64,000 bases of DNA from Puniceicoccaceae bacterium K14 (lineage in GTDB: Bacteria; Verrucomicrobiota; Verrucomicrobiia; Opitutales; Opitutaceae), in contig JAKYXN010000022.1 in the NCBI GenBank assembly GCA_022538095.1, positions 1 to 64,000 of the forward strand. Direction: 5' to 3'. This document shows, one piece after another, positions 25,933-33,515 of this stretch. Made by a program: the position numbers and the translations under genes. Each line of letters opens with the position of its first letter. The first letter of the stretch is position 1. Below the pieces are notes generated by a model. That model saw only the letters and a list, made by a program, of their open reading frames with translations. It ran no database searches and was not told where the DNA came from.

Positions 25933-27342
25933 ATGAAAAAGAATACGTTAATAGAATTGGTGAGTGATCTTGTCATTCGCGGTATTCGTAAGGCTGCCGC
26001 GACTGTAGGGGTTGGCTTATTGGGTGCATTGCCGGCTGTGGCCAGTATCGACACATTTATCACGGCTCTTCCCGGTGATGTGGATCGAAAGTTGGCAGAG
26101 CTATGTCATCAGACTTCGATGAAGATTATTGAAGATGCTCCCACTGGGAGCAATCTTCGCTTCGTCTCGGGCTTGGATGGCGTGACTTTTCTTTCGTTCG
26201 TAAAGGAAGATTTTGCCAATAAAGGAATTCAAAGCCGTAAGATGAATGAATATGCGAAAGTGCTCTTCAAGCATCTCAAATCCAAGGTGATTAGAGAAGA
26301 CGAGATGGTACTAGCTTCGCTTGACCTGCCGAAAGTCATATCCTCCCTAGATGGTCAGATTAACGCTCGTAGTCGCCTTTTGGTGATTGGTTCGCCGCAA
26401 TGGCTAAGCCATCCTGACCACGCTTTCGTGGTCGCGGATGAGCCTGACGTAAATTTGAGGTTTCGTGTGCCGTCTGCGGGACACCTGGAGGCCAGTGGCC
26501 TAACATCGCCATTCAGCACGTTGGACAACGAAAGTTCAATGGCGAACTTGGATGTCCTGTGGTGGAATCCGGTCTCGGGTATCACAGCGAATACTAAATC
26601 GTATCCTAATATTGTACAAGATTTTTGGCGAAGCTTCTTGGCTAAGCTCGAAATCCGTATGGCTCGTATCCAAATAGATTTATCTGTATTTATTGAAGAT
26701 AAATTCAGTGAAAACCTAACAATGGTGAGCCCCTCTTATGATAGTGGTGCCGATCGGGTTGAAATGCTCACGATAGCGGACTTGATCGCTGAGGAAGCTC
26801 GAAAGCGGGTTGTTGCTCGGATTGCTCCGCCGCCATCTGCTGGTTCTGTTCCTGATAGTCGTCACGTTCGAAATGCCACGCGGCAGATTGAAAAGAAATC
26901 GGAAGGGCACATTGCTGCCGCAGGCATTTTTTGGAAGGTGAAAGGCGATATCGATCTCCACTTCCTCGGTCATGACAGCAGCGATACAGTGTCGTTTCAC
27001 AATAAGACCGATGAATCAGGTACAGCTCAATACGTTGAGGATAAGCAAAGAGGTGGTCTCGGCTTTGAGATGATCAACTTCAATCATTTGCCTGAAGCTG
27101 GCTCTGAACTATGGGTGAACGCCTATCGGCTTGAAAAGAAGCCCTCTGAGCCAATCGAGGTTGTATACCTCGTTCGTTACAAAGGCAGAACGGTGAAGCA
27201 GGCGTTTACGATGCAGGCTACTGAAGGAAATCAGAGGAGGGATTTCGACAAACGGTACTCTAATCCTAATTGGGTGCGTATACCTTTGGATGAAGTTCTT
27301 CGCTCTATTGATGGTGAAGCTCTAGCGTCTGCGAACGATTAA
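25933..27342 (+). CDS. Unknown protein with YfaP/DUF2135-like C-terminal domain
   Basis: 469 residues. A short hydrophobic segment near residues 22-38 (ATVGVGLLGALPAVAS) may be a signal or anchor. Residues 60-320 are unrecognised. At about 325-420 is a beta-sandwich-like block: GDIDLHFLGHDSSDTVSFHN, then GTAQYVEDKQRGGLGFEMIN and AGSELWVNAYRLEKK. This has the pattern of YfaP/DUF2135-type domains (DxDLHv...isy.n......G.l..D...g...EnI......G.y.v.v). It lies between the membrane protein gene at 24951 and the Arg-Gly-Arg-tailed gene at 27355. Function unknown. Confidence 0.6.
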   Translation: MKKNTLIELVSDLVIRGIRKAAATVGVGLLGALPAVASIDTFITALPGDVDRKLAELCHQTSMKIIEDAPTGSNLRFVSGLDGVTFLSFVKEDFANKGIQSRKMNEYAKVLFKHLKSKVIREDEMVLASLDLPKVISSLDGQINARSRLLVIGSPQWLSHPDHAFVVADEPDVNLRFRVPSAGHLEASGLTSPFSTLDNESSMANLDVLWWNPVSGITANTKSYPNIVQDFWRSFLAKLEIRMARIQIDLSVFIEDKFSENLTMVSPSYDSGADRVEMLTIADLIAEEARKRVVARIAPPPSAGSVPDSRHVRNATRQIEKKSEGHIAAAGIFWKVKGDIDLHFLGHDSSDTVSFHNKTDESGTAQYVEDKQRGGLGFEMINFNHLPEAGSELWVNAYRLEKKPSEPIEVVYLVRYKGRTVKQAFTMQATEGNQRRDFDKRYSNPNWVRIPLDEVLRSIDGEALASAND

Positions 27343-27354
27343 TCATGTCTATTC

Positions 27355-27603
27355 GTGAAGAATGGCGAGCCTGTTAGCGTGAAGCAAATGGACGATCTCA
27401 ATAGAGGTCGTCCCAAGCCTCAGCTTGAAATGAATTTTACGCCGGATGGCGTAGTATGGGAAGAAGTTCGATCTCAAGAAGCGATGCGAATAAATAGGGA
27501 AATCACGGCTAAGATTAATGCGATGCAAGAACGTTTGAATGTCCGAAAGGGGCAGGCTAGAGATGGCTTTAAGAAAGCTCATGGACGCGGCAGAGGTCGT
27601 TAA
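27355..27603 (+). CDS. Small basic protein with an Arg-Gly tail
   Basis: 82 residues from a GTG start 12 bases after the upstream stop. It opens MKNGEPVSVKQMDDLNRG, has a helix EAMRINREITAKINAMQERL and ends RDGFKKAHGRGRGR. The RGRGR tail is shared in kind with the relaxase, the 28599 and the 39315 products. An Arg-rich C-terminus is a known feature of substrates of VirB/D4-type secretion, so transfer by the coupling protein is possible but only inferred. Confidence 0.6.
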   Translation: MKNGEPVSVKQMDDLNRGRPKPQLEMNFTPDGVVWEEVRSQEAMRINREITAKINAMQERLNVRKGQARDGFKKAHGRGRGR

Positions 27604-27646
27604 GCGTTAATTTGCACTTAGAGTATTGGGAGTGTTATCATTACTT

Positions 27647-27925
27647 ATGTATTCAGAAATCGACAAGTATACTGAGCCTTGGCTTGAGCTGGAAACGCGG
27701 CGATTGCCTATGTCAGACGGCAGCAAGCGAGATTTTCGGTGTATGCGTATCTTTTGGGGGTCGTTCGATTTCTTGATGGAGCGTTTTGAATACACACCAG
27801 ATCGCCTTGTTGAGATTGCATATAAAAGTTCATTAGAGGAAGACGCGGATCTGGATGATCATTTCCCCAAAGTCATGGCCTTTCTTGAGAAGGAGCTATG
27901 CAGGGTTTGGGACGTCAAAGACTGA
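27647..27925 (+). CDS. Small acidic protein of unknown function
   Basis: 92 residues from the ATG at 27647; a TTG seven codons earlier is less likely. MYSEIDKYTEPWLELETRRL, CMRIFWGSFDFLMERFEYTP and EIAYKSSLEEDADLDDHFPK show a compact acidic protein rich in aromatics. No family recognised. It lies between the RGRGR protein and the sigma factor gene in the same direction. Confidence 0.55.
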   Translation: MYSEIDKYTEPWLELETRRLPMSDGSKRDFRCMRIFWGSFDFLMERFEYTPDRLVEIAYKSSLEEDADLDDHFPKVMAFLEKELCRVWDVKD

Positions 27926-28010
27926 TTTAGTTAGTTTAGTCTTAAAAAAATCATGCGGTCACCGGATATATGTCGGTGTCATTACGTATTCATAATTAAA
28001 TATACTATAA

Positions 28011-28592
28011 ATGAAAGCAATAGAACAATTGCACGGCAAAAAAGATGCCGTTGCACAAGACAATGCTGAACTGGCATTTGAAAGACGATTGAAACTCACG
28101 GATAAATCCATTGATTTAAACCATGCTGGTTTGTTTAATTTTCTTAAACGCCTGACGGGAAATCACGCTGACGCTGAAGATTTAATTGCGAAGCTCTGGA
28201 AGATTGTTCTTCTGAAGTTCCCGGAGGATCAGATAATGTCTTCGCCCTTGCTTTATGCCAAGGCAAGGCAAGTCTTCTATGATTTTTATAGAGATCGTAC
28301 GAGGCGTGGCGAAATCATATTAAGCGATGTACCGGAAACTACAGTGGTTCACCACCTTTCTCAAGAGGCCTATTCGGATGAAGAAGAGGCCGCTCTAAAA
28401 GATAGGTTCTGGGAGCAATTTCCGGGTATTAGTCTTACTGAAATGCAGAAGGAAGTCATCTACGTCTATGCTCGCTACGGGTACACGTATCAAGAGATAG
28501 AAGACATATTGGGCGTTCCTTCTTCAACAGTTTGCGATTGGGTAGCCCTTGCTCGCAAGCTTCTTTCAAAATATGTAACCCTTCAAAAGTAG
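28011..28592 (+). CDS. Sigma-70 family (ECF-like) sigma factor
   Basis: 193 residues. Region 2 spans about 43-105: LFNFLKRLTGNHADAEDLIA, then KLWKIVLLKFP and LLYAKARQVFYDFYRDRTRR. Region 4 is at about 142-190: LTEMQKEVIYVYARYGYTYQ, EIEDILGVPSSTVCDWVALA, RKLL. No anti-sigma gene is adjacent. An element-encoded sigma factor could direct transcription of the surrounding transfer genes. The next gene starts 6 bases after its stop. Confidence 0.85.
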   Translation: MKAIEQLHGKKDAVAQDNAELAFERRLKLTDKSIDLNHAGLFNFLKRLTGNHADAEDLIAKLWKIVLLKFPEDQIMSSPLLYAKARQVFYDFYRDRTRRGEIILSDVPETTVVHHLSQEAYSDEEEAALKDRFWEQFPGISLTEMQKEVIYVYARYGYTYQEIEDILGVPSSTVCDWVALARKLLSKYVTLQK

Positions 28593-28598
28593 ACCATT

Positions 28599-28811
28599 AT
28601 GCAACAACATGTAAATTCACACACATTTAGAGCGAAGGATGTTGATAGAACGATCGCAGCCTATGGATCAAAGCCGCCACAAGACGTTAAGCAAAAACTT
28701 ATGAGAGAGCTGTCGAAATCTCGAAGCGAGTTCATAGAGCGTTACCGCGTAAGAGAGGTGAAACAAGCGAAAGAGATGACTGCGGCTAATAAGAAAAATA
28801 GAGGAAGGTAG
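28599..28811 (+). CDS. Small basic protein ending in Arg-Gly-Arg
   Basis: 70 residues. The N-terminus QQHVNSHTFRAKDVDRTIAA and the helix QDVKQKLMRELSKSRSEFIE lead to a very basic end, EMTAANKKNRGR. Coupled to the sigma factor gene (6-base gap) and followed by a strong terminator. The tail matches those of other proteins in the island. Function unknown; a substrate for conjugal transport or a regulator of the sigma factor are both possible. Confidence 0.6.
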   Translation: MQQHVNSHTFRAKDVDRTIAAYGSKPPQDVKQKLMRELSKSRSEFIERYRVREVKQAKEMTAANKKNRGR

Positions 28812-28835
28812 CCGTTTCGGAATTTCGCATTTAGC

Positions 28836-28862
28836 AAGCCTGCCAATTTGGCAGGCTTTTTG
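28836..28862. terminator. Bidirectional terminator
   Basis: AAGCCTGCC (28836-28844) pairs with GGCAGGCTT (28850-28858), followed by TTTTTG on the plus strand and A/T-rich sequence on the other. It lies between the plus-strand sigma operon and the convergent relaxase gene. Confidence 0.85.
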
Positions 28863-28867
28863 TTTTC

Positions 28868-30469
28868 TTAGGGTTTGTCCATTCGCGGTGCGCCCCGTCC
28901 GCGGCCACGGCTGGAAGGTTTTTTCGAGTGTTCCTCTCTTCGCTTTCGAACCTCTTTAATGATTTTATCCTTTTCCAAACCTGTCGCGATGCTCTTCTGA
29001 AAGCTTTGCTTGGCGGAGTGCCGTTCGAATAGGTGTTGATTTTCTATGACATCAGAAGAGAGCTTTTCATATTTTTGCTTTAAGAGCTTTTTCGCATCGG
29101 AATATTCAATTTGAATCGCTTCAATTCTCTCGTCCTTACGATCTAATGCATCTACAAGGCCACTTCGGAGATCGGATAGCTGCTGTTTATCTTTGTGATT
29201 TAAGCGAAGGATTTTTCTCCACCATGGAGCGTTTTCCACCTTGTGATTAAGTGTGGTTATTTCTCGTCTTCGCTCAGCAATATTGTGGAATTTTGAAAGA
29301 GTATCCTCCTCATGCATAATACGTTTACGGTAGAATTCAGAGAGGTCAGCTTGCTCACCGAGATGCCTATCTTGGAGATTTCGGAGAGAGTCAGCGATTT
29401 GCTTTTCCAGTTTTGCCTGCTCTTTCGAATTATCATTAGCTGCTTTTCTATCCGGTAAAGGTTTTTGAATTACTGTGTGTTTGTTTTTTGAAGACTCTTC
29501 AGATTGTTCGTTAAACTCCTTCTTCATATGATTTGTTGAGGCTTTGCCATGATCATTGAAACTGGCCATTATCGTTTGATTAGGTTCCAATGCTACATTG
29601 GAAAAACCGTTTTTAAGCTCGCTCTTAGAACTTGTTTGCTTACGTTTTTTCTCCTCGTGCAAGGCTTGAGTCTCCCTTGTTAGAATATCTGCCTCCGGTA
29701 AGGCAGACCTGTCTATATCGGACAATCGATCATTAAATTCTTTCGTTTTTATGCCTTCGATATGTCGAACAGGATTATGCGTTTTGCCGTAAGGGTCGAC
29801 GACGACAAGCCGCTTGCGGCCTTGGGCTAGTCGGTATCCATCGCTTTCTAGAGCAGCGATAAAGCTTTTGCCGTTATCGGAGTTGCTCCATGCGTTTTGT
29901 ATGTGTGGGTCGCGATATTTCGTATTTTTCCCTTGCTGTCGCTTTCGGTAGTTTTCTTCGCGTTGAGGGCAGTAATTCATATTGTGCTCTCTTTGGTACT
30001 CGCGTGCAAAATCAGATAGTCTTCGCCATGTGTAGGAGTCATCAGCGATCATTCCGGTTTTAGGGTGTATGCGATTGACAATCACATGGACGTGGCGATG
30101 TGGCGTGTCTCGATGAGCAACAATAATTGCTTCGTGATCTTCGACGCCCAATACTTTCATGGATTGCATCGCGACCTCTGTCATATGCTCTTTGCTAGGG
30201 TCGTGGTTTGGGTGCCAGGAAAGCGAATATGCCATGACTGGTTTTGTGTCTTTGCGTCCAGCCTTTGATCGTCCTTCCGCTTCTTTTAGGCGGTTTTGGT
30301 GCTTGGCTGTGTAGGCCATGACCTTCCACGCTTTATCTGGGTTTGCGGTAATTGTATTTCTTGTCTCTGCCCACGCGATCCGCTCTCGTGTATCCGCATT
30401 CTTATCGTGCATGTAATACATGAACGCTCCCTTAAAAGAGGTGCCATGCTCAGCAAGATTGGGGTTCAT
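28868..30469 (-). CDS. Relaxase (MobA/VirD2 family)
   Basis: 533 residues. The metal-binding motif is HRDTPHRHVHVIVNRIHP (His119, His124, His126, His128), the three-His site of MOBP/MOBQ-type relaxases. The likely catalytic Tyr is in FKGAFMYYMHDK (18 or 19). YTWRRLSDFAREYQREHNM and SDNGKSFIAALESDGYRLAQ follow the nuclease domain. The C-terminal half is a charged coiled coil that ends PSSRGRGRGAPRMDKP. It nicks oriT and pilots the strand during transfer. Its start overlaps the MobC-like stop by four bases (ATGA). Confidence 0.92.
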   Translation of the reverse strand: MNPNLAEHGTSFKGAFMYYMHDKNADTRERIAWAETRNTITANPDKAWKVMAYTAKHQNRLKEAEGRSKAGRKDTKPVMAYSLSWHPNHDPSKEHMTEVAMQSMKVLGVEDHEAIIVAHRDTPHRHVHVIVNRIHPKTGMIADDSYTWRRLSDFAREYQREHNMNYCPQREENYRKRQQGKNTKYRDPHIQNAWSNSDNGKSFIAALESDGYRLAQGRKRLVVVDPYGKTHNPVRHIEGIKTKEFNDRLSDIDRSALPEADILTRETQALHEEKKRKQTSSKSELKNGFSNVALEPNQTIMASFNDHGKASTNHMKKEFNEQSEESSKNKHTVIQKPLPDRKAANDNSKEQAKLEKQIADSLRNLQDRHLGEQADLSEFYRKRIMHEEDTLSKFHNIAERRREITTLNHKVENAPWWRKILRLNHKDKQQLSDLRSGLVDALDRKDERIEAIQIEYSDAKKLLKQKYEKLSSDVIENQHLFERHSAKQSFQKSIATGLEKDKIIKEVRKRREEHSKKPSSRGRGRGAPRMDKP

Positions 30470-30813
30470 TCATCAAGCTCCTTCTCCGCGACTTCGCAGA
30501 CGATTTCCGCTATGAGCTCGCAAAGTCCATCGACCTGAGGCGAGATGCGGCCAAATATGTGAGAATTTTTAACGAGCTGGTTGAGGTTGTTAGCGAGACG
30601 GTCGAAACGTTTGACCATTACAGGATCAGTTTTCTTGTGCGTCTCTATCGTGATCTTCGCTTCGTTTGTGAAGGTGAGCATTCTAGCGAGCTCGTGAACG
30701 CTCATGCCGACCGCTTCGGCGTTCTGTGCAAGCCGCAAGTAATCCGCCTCGCTCACCCTGAAGATGATATTGCGAGTCTTCCGATTTGCTGGCGGTAGCT
30801 TGGGTCTAGGCAT
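30466..30813 (-). CDS. MobC-like relaxosome accessory protein
   Basis: 115 residues. A ribbon-helix-helix-like start, KTRNIIFRVSEADYLRLAQN followed by AEAVGMSVHELARMLTF, precedes FDRLANNLNQLVKNSHIFG, the MobC-family segment (RxxxNLNQLxR). These small proteins bind oriT next to the nick and help the relaxase open it. It is translationally coupled to the relaxase (ATGA) and its start faces the candidate oriT. Confidence 0.9.
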   Translation of the reverse strand: MPRPKLPPANRKTRNIIFRVSEADYLRLAQNAEAVGMSVHELARMLTFTNEAKITIETHKKTDPVMVKRFDRLANNLNQLVKNSHIFGRISPQVDGLCELIAEIVCEVAEKELDE

Positions 30814-30888
30814 GGATAACCTTTCATACGTTTAGGCATGGGTAAAATTCCGATAGCTGCGTAACTGAGCCATCGGCGAACATAAAAA

Positions 30889-30985
30889 AGCGTGAAGTCA
30901 CGCTATAAGCAGGGGGATCTCAAACGGGGGCAGCATGCCCCCTTTGGCAAGATAGTAAATGCTTGCATTTACACATCTTGCTACT
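30889..30985. other. oriT: Candidate origin of transfer (oriT)
   Basis: Directly upstream of mobC lie three nested dyads. AGCGTG/CACGCT is around 30889-30904. GGGGGCA/TGCCCCC is around 30926-30942. GTAAATGC (30955-30962) pairs with GCATTTAC (30965-30972), itself enclosed by CAAGAT (30948-30953) and ATCTTG (30975-30980). The sequence ACATCTTGC after the inner dyad resembles the MOBP nick core (YATCYTG followed by Y). Position, symmetry and the missing gene support oriT. Confidence 0.65.
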
Positions 30986-31096
30986 CTGCAAAGCGGCGGG
31001 GCACCGTCTGGCTGTATTTGACACGCCATTACACGAAAATTGGGTCATCTGACCTCCTTTTGCGGTTTGGAATTGAGGCATTAATGCAAGCAACAA

Positions 31097-31121
31097 AAAA
31101 GCCCCCGAGGTGGAGGCTTTT
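31097..31121. terminator. Hairpin terminator
   Basis: AAAAGCC (31097-31103) pairs with GGCTTTT (31115-31121), with two more C-G pairs inside. It lies in the 524-base gap between oriT and the phosphoesterase gene. Confidence 0.6.
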
Positions 31122-31337
31122 GAAGGAAAACGTTCATTGTTAACAGTGTGGCTTCCTCAATTTTTCTTTTTAAGTTTCAAAACACCGGATCAAGATTTTG
31201 TGAACTCTTTCTGGCTTTTATATAGTCGAGCCTATGGAACTTCTAATTGACAAATAGTTGTTTTCCAGTTGCTTCTTTCGAGTGATGCTTATAATCCAGC
31301 TCGTGTCCCTAACCCCATGTATTCCTGAGTTTTATTT

Positions 31338-32573
31338 ATGATAGAGGATTTAACGATCTTTCACTTCACTGACCTGCATTGCGACCCGCCAAAACCTGTA
31401 AGAAGCAAGGGGCCAAAGCCGATATCCCAAACGAGAGTAGAGAAAGAGAGGCTAGAATATAATGATGAAATTCTAGGGCGTGCTCAAAAAGCTGTTGAAA
31501 AGTATAAACTACATAACCCTAAAGGTAAGCATGTTCTCCTTTTTGGGGGTGATTATTTTCATCGAGGTAACGCGAACGAGATCACTACAATTAGGGATAA
31601 TTTGATTCTTCCTCTCATTGATAACCGTTCAGAAACTTCATCAAAAAAACTGTTAAATCCACCAGAGTGGAAGTGGGACGGAATTGGTGCTGTGCCGGGT
31701 AATCATGATATTCCATTTTTGTCTGAGGATAAGGTTGTCGATAACAATTATGACTTGTTTACGAGTTTGTTTTCAGAAGTTGATGAAGATATTGTAGAGC
31801 CAATTAGTGGAGAATCATTTTTGTCTCTAGGTGATGATAAGATAAAAATCTGGTTAGCAAATTCGAGTGATGTAACGGGGTGCAGTGATGATTCATACCA
31901 TAACGGGGCTCTGGCTCAAAGGGTAGAGAAGTATCTTCGGGAGCATAAAGACTTATCAACAAGGGAACGAAACGTTATTACCCAATTTTATGCATATATT
32001 CTTGAGACTCCCTTTGATCGGTTTGTTGTAGATCAGTCTCCTTACAAAAAAAGGGCCATTGAGAGACTTAAAGACTACATCTCTAAGAATCATACACTTT
32101 CTCCAGCTTATGTTGATCGTTCTAAAATGAAGATTGGGCTGAGTGATAACGATTTGCTCAGGATAGCTTTAATGCATCATCCGTCATTGCCATATGGGCC
32201 GGATAATGATCAGTTCCATCTTAATGCGTTTCCCACAAACAAGGCACTTGTCGATAACAATTTTTCATTAGTTCTTCACGGTCACGTTCACCAAAATTTT
32301 CGGGCGTTTTATGGGCATCCGCCTTCTATAAGAGATGCAAAGAAATCTCGCTTATTGAAGGGATATGTGGAATCTGGATTTTTGAACGTTGGTTGCAAGG
32401 GGTTTGGTAAATACCAAGGTGACGGTTTCAATGTGATAGAGATTAAACCAAACAAAAGGACTGGAAAAGACGCTTCAATTTGTGTTTTTAACTATACGTT
32501 CGACGGAACTGGCTATACTTGCCCTGATCGTCCTCTTGAGTGTCCTTTGATGCTCAGAGAGAGATTTTATTAG
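31338..32573 (+). CDS. Calcineurin-like metallophosphoesterase
   Basis: 411 residues. All family motifs are in order: FTDLHCD (13-ish), LLFGGDYFHRG (about 70), VPGNHDIPF (about 118), ALMHHPSLPYG (about 278) and LHGHVHQNFR (about 315). Two metal ions are bound by these Asp, His and Asn residues. Relatives include Mre11/SbcD-like nucleases and cyclic-nucleotide esterases. No SMC/Rad50 partner is adjacent, and the convergent gene at 32581 is of unknown function. Probable island cargo, perhaps defensive; the substrate is unknown. Confidence 0.88.
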   Translation: MIEDLTIFHFTDLHCDPPKPVRSKGPKPISQTRVEKERLEYNDEILGRAQKAVEKYKLHNPKGKHVLLFGGDYFHRGNANEITTIRDNLILPLIDNRSETSSKKLLNPPEWKWDGIGAVPGNHDIPFLSEDKVVDNNYDLFTSLFSEVDEDIVEPISGESFLSLGDDKIKIWLANSSDVTGCSDDSYHNGALAQRVEKYLREHKDLSTRERNVITQFYAYILETPFDRFVVDQSPYKKRAIERLKDYISKNHTLSPAYVDRSKMKIGLSDNDLLRIALMHHPSLPYGPDNDQFHLNAFPTNKALVDNNFSLVLHGHVHQNFRAFYGHPPSIRDAKKSRLLKGYVESGFLNVGCKGFGKYQGDGFNVIEIKPNKRTGKDASICVFNYTFDGTGYTCPDRPLECPLMLRERFY

Positions 32574-32580
32574 AACACCT

Positions 32581-32931
32581 TTACCACTGGTCTGAAATAT
32601 CTGGCATGAGTGATTTCAGCTCATCTGAAAATTCTCCTGTCTTGGAGTTTTCCAACTCTTCGCGGAAAACTTCATTGACGGCATCTTTGTATGCAAGAAT
32701 CGCGTATGAGTCCGGTTTTTCAACACGATCAATAGCTTTAAAAATGCGAGCCAGCTTTATTCTCAGGTCTCTACAGTTCTTTTTTTCGACAGAATACTCG
32801 CTCTGAGGCACTAAAATTTCGAGGCCTCTAGTTGAATTCAATCGTGCTCTCTTCATTTCACTCCTGAGAGCATTAAAGCAATCTCTCGCGTCTGATGAAT
32901 AGCGATCAATATTGATAAGCTTTTCATCCAT
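32581..32931 (-). CDS. Small unknown protein
   Basis: 116 residues from the ATG at 32929-32931, which has GAGG about eight bases upstream; the frame opens nine codons earlier. Helical and charged: DEKLINIDRYSSDARDCFNA, KNCRDLRIKLARIFKAIDRV, DAVNEVFREELENSKTGEF. It converges on the phosphoesterase gene with 7 bases between stops. Not recognised. Confidence 0.55.
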   Translation of the reverse strand: MDEKLINIDRYSSDARDCFNALRSEMKRARLNSTRGLEILVPQSEYSVEKKNCRDLRIKLARIFKAIDRVEKPDSYAILAYKDAVNEVFREELENSKTGEFSDELKSLMPDISDQW

Positions 32932-33515
32932 CGTTGAGCCTCCTCTTGAACTTAGCATAGCAAAAGAAATGATGGAGGTAAAGCTGCCGTTCCAAGTACA
33001 CTTGCATTTAGACTAGGAAACGCCAATTTTGTTACAAATCTGAATAAATGTGGACAAATTTGAGTGCTAATGCCTATTGGAGGAAAACATTAAAGCCTAA
33101 GGTGTCAATAGTTGATTTCGCTTAGCTGGCAATCCAATAAAATATTGAAGACACGGTTCGTAGTTTCTCTATCGATGCCCACCATTTTCGACTCCGGCAC
33201 AAAAATGCCATCCAGCACTACTTGTTATAGCAAAAATTTGGCGAAATAGCCTATTCGAAGTCCGGGTTCGATTTCTTTTTATAGCCATAAGGCGATGAGG
33301 GTATGTTGATGGTGCTATTGTATTTGCTTAAATATGTTTGATTGTTATTTCAATTGCTTGTGACCAGTATTCGGCTCCCCGAGCGGGCATCAAAAAACTT
33401 TCGAAAATGAGTTTTTGAATGCTTCTATTTCGAATTGTAAAAGGGGAAGAGCACTTGTTTTGAAATAGAGGTGAAGGATGAGAAATCGCACCTGTAGGGT
33501 TGTTTACTGAAATTC
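32932..33515. other. 584-base region without a supported gene
   Basis: AT-rich sequence between the 32581 gene and the second integrase. A 63-codon open frame at 33328-33519 has no family features. The right part, just beyond the integrase stop at 33516, would be the expected place for an att core of a nested element, but I see no repeat of it in the window. Confidence 0.4.

Noticed and set aside
24951-27342. Possible TerD/tellurite-type operon
   Set aside because: The YfaP-like end of the 25933 product made me consider this, but no TerD motif or partner genes are present.
30892-31143. 83-codon open frame, plus strand
   Set aside because: It crosses the nested dyads of the candidate oriT and the terminator at 31097-31121. 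Residue pattern is not protein-like.
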